64,000 nucleotides of DNA, from NCBI RefSeq assembly GCF_022095615.2, contig NZ_CP155559.1:4865501-4929500 (forward strand), read 5' to 3'. Each line of letters opens with the position of its first letter. Positions within the stretch are counted from its first letter, which is position 1. This DNA is from Bacillus thuringiensis. Its GTDB lineage: Bacteria; Bacillota; Bacilli; Bacillales; Bacillaceae_G. The notes beneath the pieces are model-generated. The model did not search any database. It saw nothing but the letters and a program-made list of their open reading frames with translations, and was not told where the DNA came from. Position numbers and translations under genes: made by a program. This document shows positions 1 to 9,552 of the stretch, in pieces.

Positions 1-15
1 TAGGGAGGTTTTTTT

Positions 16-1650
16 ATGACTATTTTATTCGCACGTAATATTGAAAAGAGCTTTGGTGATCGCACACTATTTACATTACCATCACTGGAAATTCAAGCAC
101 AGGACCGCATAGGAATTGTCGGAGTCAACGGAGCTGGTAAATCTACGCTATTACAAATATTAAGTAAAGAAATAGAAGCTGACAAAGGCATAGTAACTCA
201 TCATAGCTCTATCGCCACCATTCCTCAAATTAGCGAGGAATTACCAGAGATCGCTTCTTCTCCTGCAAAAGGAAAATGGAATATTTCAAACGTCTCAAAT
301 TCAATGAGCGGCGGTGAACGAATGCGTCTAAAGATTGCCCATGCTCTCGAACAAGATGCAGGCATTTTATTCGCTGATGAACCAACAAGCCACTTAGATA
401 TGGTCGGCACAGAGCAATTAGAAAAGGCACTTTTATCTTATAAAGGGGCACTTGTTTTAATATCGCATGATCGTGACTTTTTAGATAATATATGTACCAA
501 AATTATTGAAATTGAAGACGGAATGATTCAAGAATATAAAGGAAACTATTCCAACTATCGAAAGCAAAAAGAGCGTGAGCAAATACAAAAACAAGCAGAA
601 TATGAGCAATATGTACAAGAAAAAAATCGGTTAGAGCAGTCCATTTCACAAAAAAAGCAACGTGCTTCTAGCATGACAAAAATCCCAACACGGTTCAGTT
701 CATCTGAATCTAAACTTTACAAGTTAAGTGGCGCTCATGGCCAAGAACAGGTTAGCAAAGCCGCGAAAGCATTAGAGACACGTCTCGAAAAATTAGAAAA
801 GAAAGATAAGCCAAGGGAGCTTTCTCAAGCTCAGTTTGACGTGCAATACCATACTCCTATTCATAGTAAAGTGGCAATACAGTTCAATAAAGCAACAAAG
901 AAAATAGGTAATCGCACACTATTTAAAAATATGAATGGAACTATTGCCCCTGGTGCAAAGCTCGCCGTTTTAGGAACAAACGGAAGCGGCAAAACAACTT
1001 TGTTCAACATGCTTCTCGCAAACGAGCGTGGCATTCAGCTTTCGAAAAGTTGTAAAATCGGATATTTCGAACAAACTCTATCTATTTTAAAAACAGATAA
1101 AACCATTTTAGAAAACGTTCTAGAAGAAACAAACTATACGGAGGCATTCGTTCGAACAATACTTGCACGGCTCCTATTCCGCCGTGAGGATGTCCATAAA
1201 ACTGTGCACGTTTTAAGTGGTGGTGAACGAATGAAAGTCGCACTCGCTAAAGTATTTTTAGGAAACTATAATATGCTTCTGCTCGATGAACCGACAAACT
1301 ATTTGGACTTAGCAACGCAAGAAGAATTAGAAAGCATGTTACAAGAGTATCCTGGTACAATACTTTTCATTAGCCATGACCGTGCCTTTATTCGCTCTGT
1401 TGCAGACCATATTCTACAAGTAGATGAGAGTGAACCAAGAATCTTCCATGGTAATTACGAACAATACACAAAAAGAACAACCGGGGATTCTGTAAACGTT
1501 ACTGAACAAGAATTATTACGATTACAAACAAAATTAACAGAAATCATCGGCCGAATTTCCATACCAAATCATCACGATGACATCACATCTCTCGAACAAG
1601 AATACGAAACATTATTAGTTCAAATCCAAGAATGTAAAGAAGCGCTCTAA
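16..1650 (+). CDS. ABC-F ribosome-protection ATPase (Vml/Msr-like)
   Basis: 544 residues with two ABC ATPase domains and no membrane segments, the ABC-F architecture. Domain 1 has Walker A GVNGAGKST (about residue 36), signature MSGGERMR and Walker B ILFADEPTSHLD. Domain 2 has GTNGSGKTT, LSGGERMK and LLLDEPTNYLD. A charged coiled linker of about 80 residues (roughly 180-260) joins them; in this family it reaches the ribosomal peptidyl-transferase centre and displaces antibiotics. The gap between Walker A and the signature of domain 1 is short, as in antibiotic-resistance ABC-F proteins. The start has GGGAGG 7 bp upstream. Which drug class it protects against (macrolide, lincosamide, pleuromutilin) cannot be read from the sequence; a housekeeping translation factor is the alternative. 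Confidence 0.85.
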   Translation: MTILFARNIEKSFGDRTLFTLPSLEIQAQDRIGIVGVNGAGKSTLLQILSKEIEADKGIVTHHSSIATIPQISEELPEIASSPAKGKWNISNVSNSMSGGERMRLKIAHALEQDAGILFADEPTSHLDMVGTEQLEKALLSYKGALVLISHDRDFLDNICTKIIEIEDGMIQEYKGNYSNYRKQKEREQIQKQAEYEQYVQEKNRLEQSISQKKQRASSMTKIPTRFSSSESKLYKLSGAHGQEQVSKAAKALETRLEKLEKKDKPRELSQAQFDVQYHTPIHSKVAIQFNKATKKIGNRTLFKNMNGTIAPGAKLAVLGTNGSGKTTLFNMLLANERGIQLSKSCKIGYFEQTLSILKTDKTILENVLEETNYTEAFVRTILARLLFRREDVHKTVHVLSGGERMKVALAKVFLGNYNMLLLDEPTNYLDLATQEELESMLQEYPGTILFISHDRAFIRSVADHILQVDESEPRIFHGNYEQYTKRTTGDSVNVTEQELLRLQTKLTEIIGRISIPNHHDDITSLEQEYETLLVQIQECKEAL

Positions 1651-1730
1651 TTTCTTCCCTATATATCGACAGGACCTTCCGCATTTCCCAAGAAATATTG
1701 AAACTTCGACATAGAATAGCATCAATAAAA

Positions 1731-1764
1731 GTGAAAAAGCCGTGCATCAGCACGGCTTTTTCAC
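1731..1764. terminator. Bidirectional terminator
   Basis: Perfect 15-bp inverted repeat (arms 1731-1745 and 1750-1764) with a 4-nt loop. Its arms supply A and T runs on both sides, so it can end both the ABC-F gene and the convergent YbjQ gene, whose stop lies 2 bp away. Confidence 0.9.
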
Positions 1765-1765
1765 T

Positions 1766-2077
1766 TTATATACGGACAGCAGTCCCGCTCACTGCAACCA
1801 TTAGCATTCCTTCGCGAACTACTTCGTAATCCACGTCGATACCAACAATTGCATTCGCATTTTTTTGTCTTGCGAAAGTTTTCATCTCTTCCATTGCGAT
1901 GTCGCGTGCTTCTTTTAATTTACTTTCATAAGCGCCCGCACGACCGCCAACAACGTCACGGACAGAAGCGAAAAGATCACGAACGATATTCGCGCCCATA
2001 ATCGCTTCTCCATTCACGATATCGATATACTCAATAATTTCTTTTCCTTGAATTGTAGAAGTTGTTGTTACAATCAT
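1766..2077 (-). CDS. YbjQ/UPF0145 family protein
   Basis: 103 residues, full length for the YbjQ (UPF0145, putative heavy-metal-binding) family. It has the conserved beginning with a DxVxGEAIxGANIxRD-type segment (residues 20-35), ARxxAxxEM in the middle and GIDVDYExV near residue 80, ending in a VSGTAV strand. Members form small oligomers of unresolved function; the metal link is by family name only. GGGAGG precedes the ATG. It is transcribed alone toward the shared terminator. No membrane segment or signal peptide. Confidence 0.85.
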   Translation of the reverse strand: MIVTTTSTIQGKEIIEYIDIVNGEAIMGANIVRDLFASVRDVVGGRAGAYESKLKEARDIAMEEMKTFARQKNANAIVGIDVDYEVVREGMLMVAVSGTAVRI

Positions 2078-2142
2078 ACTTTATAGCCTCCCATATGAGA
2101 TTTCCACCTACTTATAGTGCACTAATTCAGTACAAATTATAT

Positions 2143-3858
2143 TTACGAACTAAACTGAGCTTCGTATAACCTACTGTATCCTCCGCCTTGCCCAATTAAC
2201 TCATCATGTGAACCTTGTTCCGCAATACCATCTTTATTTACAACGACGATGCGATCTGCATTTTTAATCGTTGCTAGTCTGTGAGCGATAACTAACGTTG
2301 TACGGCCAACAGATAGTTCAGCAAGTGATTTTTGAATCGCTAGTTCCGTCTCTGTATCCAGTGCGGAAGTCGCTTCATCTAATATTAAAATTGGCGGGTT
2401 TTTCAAGAACATACGAGCAATTGCTAGACGCTGCTTCTGTCCACCAGAAAGTTTCACACCACGCTCACCGATAACAGTATCTAAACCGTCTGGTTGTGAG
2501 TAAATTAAGTCTTCTAACTGCGCACGTTTTACCGCCTGCCAAATTTCAGCTTCTGACGCCTTTAAGTTTCCGTAAGCAATATTTTCACGAATCGTTCCTG
2601 AGAATAAGAACACATCTTGCTGCACAATTCCGATTTGCTTACGAAGTGAAGATAACGTCATATCTTTCGTATCAATACCATCAATTTGAATTGATCCAGA
2701 TGATTGTTCATAGAAACGTGGTAATAGGCTACATAACGTCGTTTTCCCAGCTCCTGATGGTCCAACGAACGCAACAGTTTCACCAGCATGTATTTTCAAA
2801 CTAATATCATTTAAAATCGGTTCTTTATTTTCATATCCGAATGTAATGTTGTTATATTGAATATCGCCATGTACATGCTTCACTTCCATCGCATCTTTAG
2901 AGTCTACAATATCTGGCTCTGTTTCAAGAAGCTCTACATATCTCTTAAAACCAGCAATCCCTTTCGGATAGCTTTCGATTACCGCATTAATTTTTTCAAT
3001 TGGGCGGAAGAAAATATTCGTTAATAGAACAAATCCGATAAATCCACCGTACGTTAATTCACCTTGCAGAACAAACCATGTACCGCATATTAAGACGAAA
3101 AGCGTTACGAGACGCATGAGCATATAACTAACCGATGAATTTAACGCCATAATTTTATACGCCATTAATTTCGTTGTACGGAAACGAGCATTATTTACAG
3201 CAAATTGCTCTTTCTCAAACTTTTCATTTCCGAATGCTTGTACCACGCGGATACCACCAACGTTGTTCTCAATACATGCATTAAAATCAGCAACGTCTGA
3301 GAATAAACGTCTAAACGTACCTGTCATTTTTTTATTGAAGTAAAGTGCCAACCATAATAGGAATGGAATAACGAAGAACGTTAATAGCGCTAACTTCCAG
3401 TTGATCATCATCATAAATGAGAATGCCCCAACTAAAGTCATAACAGCGATAAATAAATCTTCTGGCCCGTGGTGAGCAATTTCCCCAATTTCCATTAAGT
3501 CGTTTGTAAGACGTGAAATTAAATGACCTGTTTTATTATTGTCAAAAAATCTGAATGATAGCTTTTGAATGTGATCAAATAACTTCTGCCTCATATCCGT
3601 TTCAATGTTAATACCAAGCATATGTCCCCAATATGTAACGACATATTGTAAGCCTGCATTTAATATATACACTGCAAGTAAACCGAAACAAGCCCATAAA
3701 ATAAGCGTCCAGTTTTGTCCTGGCAATAACTTATCAATAAATTGATTTACGATAAGTGGGAAGCCAAGTTCTAGTAATCCTGCGACAACCGCGCAAGAAA
3801 AGTCGAGTATAAATAAACCTTTATACGGTTTATAGTAAGAAAAAAATTTACGTAGCAT
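2143..3858 (-). CDS. ABC exporter, fused permease-ATPase
   Basis: 571-residue half-transporter: six membrane helices in residues 1-310 and an ATPase domain with Walker A GPSGAGKTTL (about 370), Q-loop VQQDVF, signature LSGGQKQR and Walker B ILILDEATSALD followed by an H-loop histidine (IAHR). It should act as a homodimer exporting a lipid, peptide or drug. GGAGGGAAG lies before the ATG. The upstream region carries a near-perfect Fur box (3899-3913), so iron control is likely, which fits export of a siderophore, haem or related compound; that substrate idea is inference. Generic multidrug (MsbA/YfiB-C-like) export is the alternative. Confidence 0.88.
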   Translation of the reverse strand: MLRKFFSYYKPYKGLFILDFSCAVVAGLLELGFPLIVNQFIDKLLPGQNWTLILWACFGLLAVYILNAGLQYVVTYWGHMLGINIETDMRQKLFDHIQKLSFRFFDNNKTGHLISRLTNDLMEIGEIAHHGPEDLFIAVMTLVGAFSFMMMINWKLALLTFFVIPFLLWLALYFNKKMTGTFRRLFSDVADFNACIENNVGGIRVVQAFGNEKFEKEQFAVNNARFRTTKLMAYKIMALNSSVSYMLMRLVTLFVLICGTWFVLQGELTYGGFIGFVLLTNIFFRPIEKINAVIESYPKGIAGFKRYVELLETEPDIVDSKDAMEVKHVHGDIQYNNITFGYENKEPILNDISLKIHAGETVAFVGPSGAGKTTLCSLLPRFYEQSSGSIQIDGIDTKDMTLSSLRKQIGIVQQDVFLFSGTIRENIAYGNLKASEAEIWQAVKRAQLEDLIYSQPDGLDTVIGERGVKLSGGQKQRLAIARMFLKNPPILILDEATSALDTETELAIQKSLAELSVGRTTLVIAHRLATIKNADRIVVVNKDGIAEQGSHDELIGQGGGYSRLYEAQFSS

Positions 3859-3898
3859 ACCTTCCCTCCATTTTCCAAAATTAAAAACACTCCCTAAA

Positions 3899-3913
3899 TG
3901 ATAACCATTATCA
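3899..3913 (-). promoter_or_regulatory. Candidate Fur box upstream of the ABC exporter
   Basis: TGATAACCATTATCA matches the Bacillus 7-1-7 Fur consensus TGATAATNATTATCA at all but one of the defined positions. It sits 41 bp upstream of the exporter start, where a repressor would block transcription. PerR and Zur boxes are related, but the TGATAA/TTATCA ends favour Fur. Confidence 0.7.
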
Positions 3914-3986
3914 AATAATTATTCAAGTTATCCGTCTATGAAACTAAAAAGAATGTTTGCGATAGGTGTCGTTTTTTTGCCGGAAA

Positions 3987-4020
3987 GTCGATATATTTGA
4001 ATACTCGCCGATATAAACCC
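3987..4020 (+). repeat. 20-bp-period intergenic repeat, copy A
   Basis: Two anchors GATATA start at 3990 and 4010, exactly 20 bp apart, within a GTCGATATATTT...CGCCGATATA context. It is one copy of a dispersed family also present at 29945-30050, 44673-44720 and 48780-48855. It lies between the minJ terminator and the ABC exporter promoter. Confidence 0.65.
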
Positions 4021-4055
4021 CATTTACTACCAATCCCGCCTCCCCCCACAACCAA

Positions 4056-4085
4056 AAAGGGTATCACCACAAGGTGATACCCTTT
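4056..4085 (-). terminator. minJ terminator
   Basis: 13-bp stem (4056-4068 with 4073-4085) and 4-nt loop, followed on the minus strand by a run of T. It lies 7 bp beyond the minJ stop. Confidence 0.88.
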
Positions 4086-4091
4086 CTTCTA

Positions 4092-5294
4092 TTACATCGC
4101 TTCTGAATCCCACTCATGCTCCTGCTGAACAAACACAATTCCTAATTCGTGATGTCCTCCGGCGTATAATGCCGTTTGAGCAAGACGAAGCTCTCCATTT
4201 GTATCTAATACTTCTAACTTACAAAATGCTCCTGTCGTCTTCGTTTGAAGCGCATCATAAAATTCCTCAGCGCTTCCTGGAATGACTCCATTTACTTTCG
4301 TAATTACTTCTCCAGGCAGTAAATTCAGCTCTGCCCCAATTGTATTCGGGATTGTATCTAATACAACAAGTCCATCATTACGTGCAGCGAAGTACGCCGG
4401 TCTTGTCTCATCCGCAATTTTTTCTTGCATGGAAATTGTGAAACGCCCAAGCATTGCGACTCCCATTGCGATAATGGCAAGTACGTGCCACCAATAACTT
4501 GCGATTCCTAAAACAAGTACAATTCCTGCTAATCCGTAGACACGTCTTCCTGTAAATAATAAAGCTTCCGTTGGCTCATAGCTTCTAATCTTTCTCATAA
4601 ATCCAATTAAAAATGGAACGAGGAATAGAGAATAGGTATCTGAACCGATTGAAACGACAGGCCACCATGAAATAAACTGCGTTACTGCATCACCTGGTAC
4701 AAGAATAAAAATAGGCACGATCCACAAACGCTTTGATTCGTGTAAACCAATCTTTAACCCGCGCTTACCCTTCCTAATCTTCGGCGTAGAATATCCTACT
4801 GCATTTTTAGAAATCAACAAGCCCTCTACAACAAGCATGACGCCTAGTAAAATAGCAAGAGACACAATCGTACTCTCTTCACCTTCTCCAAGCTGTAAGA
4901 AGGAAACTGGTAGCTTAGAAGATAATAGAACGCATACAATTGCGATACTAAATGTATAAGCTGCTGATAAATATCGATACATAGCAGTTAATCCAAATAA
5001 TAACGTCCAAAATAAGATGATCCATAAGCTCGCTTTGGAAACGACAAGGCCAAGTCCAATTGTAATAATAGATACGATTAATCCGTATCCAACTCCCGCA
5101 AATAGAGATGTTCGCAGTTCAAACCAAATATCATAAACTTTAAAGGAAAAATCCTTTCGTTCTCGTAACATACGTAAGTATCCAACGAAGATACTACTTA
5201 TTAAAAATACATAGACAGCAGGGTGTAAGAAAAAACGTCCAACTGCCCGCATTATTTCAAAAATCCATGCCTCCACGAACCCATTCACCACCAT
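4092..5294 (-). CDS. minJ: Cell-division topological protein MinJ
   Basis: 400 residues with about eight predicted membrane helices and a C-terminal PDZ domain (about residues 300-385, with the segment GAELNLLPGEVITKVNGV). MinJ bridges DivIVA and MinD at poles and septa in Bacillus and keeps division sites correct. Position upstream of ctpB and ftsEX agrees with the B. subtilis order minJ-ctpB-ftsX-ftsE. The start is uncertain: the ATG has a weak ribosome site, and alignment by eye with B. subtilis MinJ suggests the protein may begin about 6 codons later at a GTG. It follows the ctpB unit after an independent terminator. Confidence 0.85.
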   Translation of the reverse strand: MVVNGFVEAWIFEIMRAVGRFFLHPAVYVFLISSIFVGYLRMLRERKDFSFKVYDIWFELRTSLFAGVGYGLIVSIITIGLGLVVSKASLWIILFWTLLFGLTAMYRYLSAAYTFSIAIVCVLLSSKLPVSFLQLGEGEESTIVSLAILLGVMLVVEGLLISKNAVGYSTPKIRKGKRGLKIGLHESKRLWIVPIFILVPGDAVTQFISWWPVVSIGSDTYSLFLVPFLIGFMRKIRSYEPTEALLFTGRRVYGLAGIVLVLGIASYWWHVLAIIAMGVAMLGRFTISMQEKIADETRPAYFAARNDGLVVLDTIPNTIGAELNLLPGEVITKVNGVIPGSAEEFYDALQTKTTGAFCKLEVLDTNGELRLAQTALYAGGHHELGIVFVQQEHEWDSEAM

Positions 5295-5351
5295 TTATAT
5301 CATTCTTTCTTTTTATATTATCATAACTGGACAAGCGTTTGTTTAACACAA

Positions 5352-5385
5352 AAAAATACAGGCAGCAAACTGCCTGTATTTTTTT
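5352..5385 (-). terminator. ctpB terminator
   Basis: Stem of about 14 bp around loop 5366-5369 with A/T flanks; the ctpB stop codon is inside its outer edge. Ends the ctpB transcript before minJ and could act in both directions. Confidence 0.85.
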
Positions 5386-6820
5386 ATTTCGCTATTAATT
5401 TTAATGCAGACTGTAATTGTAGATCATTTTCTCCAGAACGGATTTTTTCAATAATTTTAGTTTGAATCGCCTCAGCTGTCTTTTTATCCAGCTGTCCCGT
5501 CGCTTCCATCTCATTCGCATTTTGGAATGCTTTCAGCGCTGATTCTGTCTCTTTACTAAAGTATCCATCTTCACGCCCCGGTACATATCCTAAGCTCTTA
5601 AGCATTTCTTGCGCATGTTTTACTTGCACATCATTTGAATTGTATGAAAGTGTTTTTTCAATTTGAATTGGTGTCGCATGATAATAATCTGGTTGCTTAA
5701 CTTCTACTGTTGGCGCGATTCCTTTTTTATGAATCCAGTTTCCATCCGGTGTTAACCATTTAAACATCGTTAATTTAATGTTGCTGCCATCTTTAAATGG
5801 AACGGCTTGCTGAACAGTACCTTTACCAAACGTTTTTTCACCAATTAAATCGTATCCTTCTCCCTCTTTTAGCGCACCCGCTAAAATCTCTGAAGCAGAA
5901 GCACTTCCGTTATCAATTAATACTGAAATTGGATATGGCTTTTTCTCTTTCAGTTCCGTAGAGAATTTCTTTTTCTCACCATTTCGTTGCTCTACTTGTA
6001 GCATCGGCTTTTTATCCGTCATAATTTCCCCTAGTATCTCTTCTACACTATTTAAGTAGCCACCAGGATTACCACGCACATCAATAACTAAGCCTTTGAT
6101 ATTTTTCTTCTCTAACTCTTTTAACTGATCCTTAAATTCTTTCGCCGTATTTTCAGCAAAAGAAGTGATTTGCATATAACCGATATCTTTTCCACTCTCT
6201 TGTTTCACAGAACTAAACACTGTGAAGATTGGAATTTTTTCACGCTTAATTTTAAATACAATCGGATCAGCTACTCCTGTACGCTTAATTTCAATCGCGA
6301 CAGTCGTTCCTTTTTTACCACGAATCTTTAATACTGCTTCTTCACGTGATAAATCTTTCACACTATTTCCATCTACAGATAAAATTTGGTCATTCGGTTT
6401 AATTCCAATCTTTTCTGCCGGTGAGCCTTTAATTGGAGATACGATAATAAGCTTACCGTCCGTTTTGTTCACCTCAGCCCCGATCCCCTCTAGCTCAGGA
6501 TCAAGTGATTCACTAAACTGTTTAGCCGTTTCTTTATCCATATACGTGGAATAAGGGTCCTTCAGCGTAGACAACATGCCTTGTATTGCACCTTCGACTA
6601 ACTTGTCATCCTTCACGTCTTCCACATAACGTGAATCAATTAGTGCATACGCCTCATTAATTTTTGCCAAATTCCCTTGCGCGGTGCTAGCGTTTCCACT
6701 CGAAATTGTTTGCGTTACTTCTGCTGGGTTAACCCCAAATAAAGACATACCTGCAAACATTCCGCCAGCACCAATTAAAAATGCAACAACCATTCCAATA
6801 ATTGCAACTCTACGTTTCAA
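5384..6820 (-). CDS. ctpB: Carboxy-terminal processing serine protease CtpB
   Basis: 478 residues from a TTG start at 6820, chosen because AAAGGGGA lies 8 bp upstream; the longer reading frame begins inside a palindrome. One N-terminal membrane anchor (residues 3-25), PDZ domain (about 90-180), tail-protease domain with the catalytic serine in NGSASASEILA and lysine in GEKTFGKGTVQ, and a C-terminal peptidoglycan-binding-1 domain (NSNDVQVKHAQEMLKSLGY). In B. subtilis CtpB cleaves SpoIVFA during sporulation to activate sigma-K processing. It follows ftsEX. Confidence 0.9.
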   Translation of the reverse strand: MKRRVAIIGMVVAFLIGAGGMFAGMSLFGVNPAEVTQTISSGNASTAQGNLAKINEAYALIDSRYVEDVKDDKLVEGAIQGMLSTLKDPYSTYMDKETAKQFSESLDPELEGIGAEVNKTDGKLIIVSPIKGSPAEKIGIKPNDQILSVDGNSVKDLSREEAVLKIRGKKGTTVAIEIKRTGVADPIVFKIKREKIPIFTVFSSVKQESGKDIGYMQITSFAENTAKEFKDQLKELEKKNIKGLVIDVRGNPGGYLNSVEEILGEIMTDKKPMLQVEQRNGEKKKFSTELKEKKPYPISVLIDNGSASASEILAGALKEGEGYDLIGEKTFGKGTVQQAVPFKDGSNIKLTMFKWLTPDGNWIHKKGIAPTVEVKQPDYYHATPIQIEKTLSYNSNDVQVKHAQEMLKSLGYVPGREDGYFSKETESALKAFQNANEMEATGQLDKKTAEAIQTKIIEKIRSGENDLQLQSALKLIAK

Positions 6821-6860
6821 TGCGGAATTCCCCTTTCCAAAACACACAGGTGGTGTAGCA

Positions 6861-6889
6861 AAAGGCATCACACAGTGTGTGATGCCTTT
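6861..6889. terminator. Palindrome between ftsX and ctpB
   Basis: 13-bp perfect arms (6861-6873 and 6877-6889) around a 3-nt loop. There is only a short T run on the minus strand, so it may be a weak terminator or an mRNA stability element between ftsX and ctpB. Confidence 0.6.
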
Positions 6890-6938
6890 ACCTATTTCTA
6901 CTATATGATAAGCTTGTACGAATTATGTTTGCAACTTT

Positions 6939-7832
6939 TTATACTTTTAAGAAGCGACGAATTGACATTACACTTCCCCACATACCGATTAAAGCCCCGA
7001 TTAACACTAGTAAACCAGCTAATTGGAATACGAAAGGACTGTATGGTAGAAGTTCGAAAATTGTTCCGCCAAGTTTTTCGTTAAACACACTTTGTAGTGA
7101 ATTATACGTAACTAGAATTAAGCCAATTGGAATAATTGATCCTAATACTCCTAGGAATAACCCCTCTAATAAGAACGGCCAACGAATAAACCAGTTTGTC
7201 GCACCTACCAGTTTCATAATTTCGATTTCTGTACTACGAGCATAAATTGTAATTTTAATTGTATTAGAGATTAAGAACATCGCTGTGAATAAAAGACCTG
7301 CAATTAACGCAATCCCGATATTACGTCCTGTTTTTACAGTATCAAATAATTTTTCAACTTGGCCTTTACCATATTGAACATTACTTACAAACTGCATTTT
7401 TTCAATCTTTTTCGCGATTGTCGCTGTATCTGTTGGTTCTTTTGCTTTTACAATGAATACGTTTTTAAGTGGGTTATCTTGTTCAAATAACTCAAACGTT
7501 TTTCCGCTATCACCTAAGCTTTTAATTAAGCGTTTTAGCTCTTCTTCTTTAGAAGAATATTTAATAGATTCTACTTTCGCAATCTTACTCATATCATCTT
7601 CTAATTTCTTTTGATCAGCTTCTTTTGCTGCTGGATCAATGTGTACACGAATTTCTACATCTTGCTCTACTTTCGTCGCAAAATGGTTCATATTCATTAT
7701 CGCTGTTAAAAAGACACCTACAAGTAATAATGTAACTGTTACTGCACTAACAGAAGCAAATGTCATCCATCCGTTACGTGATAGATTCTTTACACCTTCT
7801 CGCAAATGTCGACTAAGGGTCTTAGCCTTCAT
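6939..7832 (-). CDS. ftsX: Cell-division ABC permease FtsX
   Basis: 297 residues, the usual FtsX size: a cytoplasmic start MKAKTLSRHLREG, TM1 near residues 22-45, a large extracellular loop (about 50-165), then three TM helices. The start at 7832 is preceded by GGGAGG at 8 bp; the longer frame upstream is ftsE sequence. It overlaps the end of ftsE by 11 bp, showing translational coupling. FtsX with FtsE forms a membrane complex that activates the endopeptidase CwlO in B. subtilis; a CwlO-like enzyme is encoded at 16979-18271. Confidence 0.93.
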   Translation of the reverse strand: MKAKTLSRHLREGVKNLSRNGWMTFASVSAVTVTLLLVGVFLTAIMNMNHFATKVEQDVEIRVHIDPAAKEADQKKLEDDMSKIAKVESIKYSSKEEELKRLIKSLGDSGKTFELFEQDNPLKNVFIVKAKEPTDTATIAKKIEKMQFVSNVQYGKGQVEKLFDTVKTGRNIGIALIAGLLFTAMFLISNTIKITIYARSTEIEIMKLVGATNWFIRWPFLLEGLFLGVLGSIIPIGLILVTYNSLQSVFNEKLGGTIFELLPYSPFVFQLAGLLVLIGALIGMWGSVMSIRRFLKV

Positions 7833-8508
7833 ATCCGTATCCTCCCTCAATCTCATCTCGAACAATTTTTCCGCCTTCAATCGCGATTACACGATGACGA
7901 ATTGTATTTACGATATCTGAGTTATGTGTCGCCATAACAATCGTTGTACCACGCTCGTTAATACGCGTAAAAATCTTCATAATATCAAGAGCTGTTTCAA
8001 TATCTAAGTTACCTGTTGGCTCATCGGCAATTACAACCTTTGGTCTATTAACAATTGCTCTCGCAATCGCAACACGTTGTTGCTCTCCGCCCGAAAGTTC
8101 ACTTGGTAGTGCGTCTGCACGATCCTCAAGACCTACAAGACCTAAAACTTCTGTTACACGCTCACGAATGGCTTCTTTTTCTTCTTCAATTACTTCTAAG
8201 GCAAACGCAACATTCTCATATACCGTTAACTTAGGTAGTAATTTAAAATCTTGGAAAATTACGCCTAATTGACGACGGAAATATGGAACATCTCTTTCTG
8301 CTAATGTTTCAATAACAAGTCCATTTACATTAATTGATCCTGTAGATGGCTTCTCTTCACGATACATCATTTTAATAAATGTAGATTTCCCGGCTCCACT
8401 CGGTCCAACTACGTATACAAACTCACCTTGTTTAATGTTAACTGTGAGACCAGCAATGGCTTTCATACCATTCGGGTACTCCTTATAAACATTCGTCATT
8501 TTTATCAT
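7822..8508 (-). CDS. ftsE: Cell-division ATP-binding protein FtsE
   Basis: 228 residues, a single ABC ATPase: Walker A GPSGAGKSTF (about residue 36), Q-loop FQDFKLLPKLTV, signature LSGGEQQRVAIARA, Walker B VVIADEPTGNLD, H-loop ATHN. The N-terminus (MIKMTNVYKEYPNGMKA) lines up with B. subtilis FtsE. GGGTGATAA lies before the ATG. First gene of the ftsE-ftsX pair, which couples ATP hydrolysis to control of a cell-wall hydrolase during elongation and sporulation. Confidence 0.95.
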   Translation of the reverse strand: MIKMTNVYKEYPNGMKAIAGLTVNIKQGEFVYVVGPSGAGKSTFIKMMYREEKPSTGSINVNGLVIETLAERDVPYFRRQLGVIFQDFKLLPKLTVYENVAFALEVIEEEKEAIRERVTEVLGLVGLEDRADALPSELSGGEQQRVAIARAIVNRPKVVIADEPTGNLDIETALDIMKIFTRINERGTTIVMATHNSDIVNTIRHRVIAIEGGKIVRDEIEGGYGYEG

Positions 8509-8745
8509 TATTTATCACCCAATACTTAATGATTTTTTTCGAAATACTTTTCTGTACATCTGAAAATAAAAACTTTATTCTCACTTAACCACTCTTGTTG
8601 AAGGTAGCTTCCATTCATGCTTTTTATTAGCGGCGCTACTCTATGTAATATATTTCAGCAAAATTCTACAAACCCCATTGTAACATCAAACGGTTTCCAG
8701 TTCGGATACATTTTTGTTACAGTTATGTTACACTCCAAAAAAAGG

Positions 8746-8815
8746 AAACGAGTCGTCATAGTTCTTACCCAAAATCATTTTGGGATAAGATTATATAACC
8801 AACTCGTCCACTTTA
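8746..8815 (-). terminator. cccB terminator
   Basis: Just beyond the cccB stop: an inner hairpin (8764-8790, CTTACCCAAAAT paired with ATTTTGGG-A-TAAG) nested within an outer ACGAGT/ACTCGT pairing, followed on the minus strand by about eight T (8746-8753). Confidence 0.7.
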
Positions 8816-8821
8816 CCTTTT

Positions 8822-9145
8822 TTATTTATGTTCAGCTAACCACTCAGCTACTTTTTTCGCATCCTCACCTTGAATGATTCCTGGTGACATGGAACCGCGA
8901 CCTTTTTCAATAATCTTTTCAATCTCTGCTGCATCATATTTCTGTCCCACTTTTCGTAAATCCGGTCCAGTTGCTCCCGATAAATCTTTCGCGTGACAGC
9001 CTATACAACTTTTTTGGTAAATTTGCTCTGCGCTATCTGTGCTTGCAGATTGTTTCGAAGGCTTACTCTCTTCTTTATTTCCACATGCTCCTAAAGCAAA
9101 AACGACTGATGTTCCTAACGCAATAGCCAACAATTTCTTTTTCAT
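8822..9145 (-). CDS. cccB: Cytochrome c-551 lipoprotein CccB
   Basis: 107 residues. Lipoprotein signal peptide with lipobox LGAC (Cys about 21), a low-complexity Ser/Lys linker, then a small cytochrome c domain with haem-binding CIGCH (about 49-53) and the axial methionine in RGSMSPGI. It is membrane-tethered outside the cell and carries electrons to a terminal oxidase. Location between ftsE and prfB matches B. subtilis cccB. Transcribed alone from the intergenic region above 9145. Confidence 0.93.
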   Translation of the reverse strand: MKKKLLAIALGTSVVFALGACGNKEESKPSKQSASTDSAEQIYQKSCIGCHAKDLSGATGPDLRKVGQKYDAAEIEKIIEKGRGSMSPGIIQGEDAKKVAEWLAEHK

Positions 9146-9455
9146 TTCTATCGCTCCCCATTGTTGATATTCTTTTCATTCCTAACACACTCATTTTCAT
9201 TATAAGCATTATCTTTATATAGAAAAACTAAGGTATATTTCATATTTTTCAAAAATACAGTAAGAACCCTGATAATATAAAGCTTTCATAAGTTGTTTCA
9301 ATTCTGTGAACAACATAAAAACTTCTATAAAGAATTCTTGTTGAACAGAAAATCAGAAAATTTCTGTTCAAGTCTTACTCTATTGCCGCTCTGTTTTACT
9401 ATTCTCTACTTTTTACAAAACAATATACAACATTGTATGCTACATATAATCTCAT

Positions 9456-9487
9456 CAAAAAGAGAAGTTGTCGTTTCCAACTTCTCT
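9456..9487 (-). terminator. prfB terminator
   Basis: 10-bp stem AGAGAAGTTG/CAACTTCTCT with a 7-nt loop; on the minus strand it runs directly into TTTTTGATG. It lies about 100 bp downstream of the prfB stop. Confidence 0.75.
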
Positions 9488-9552
9488 TCCTCTTTACTTC
9501 ATCTATAGAAATAAAATCAAATTCTTTATCTCCTCGACTATCCTCAGCATAC

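Noticed and set aside
6861..6889. Palindrome as an operator of ctpB
   Set aside because: It lies just past ftsX and upstream of the chosen TTG start; a weak terminator or stability hairpin explains it more simply.
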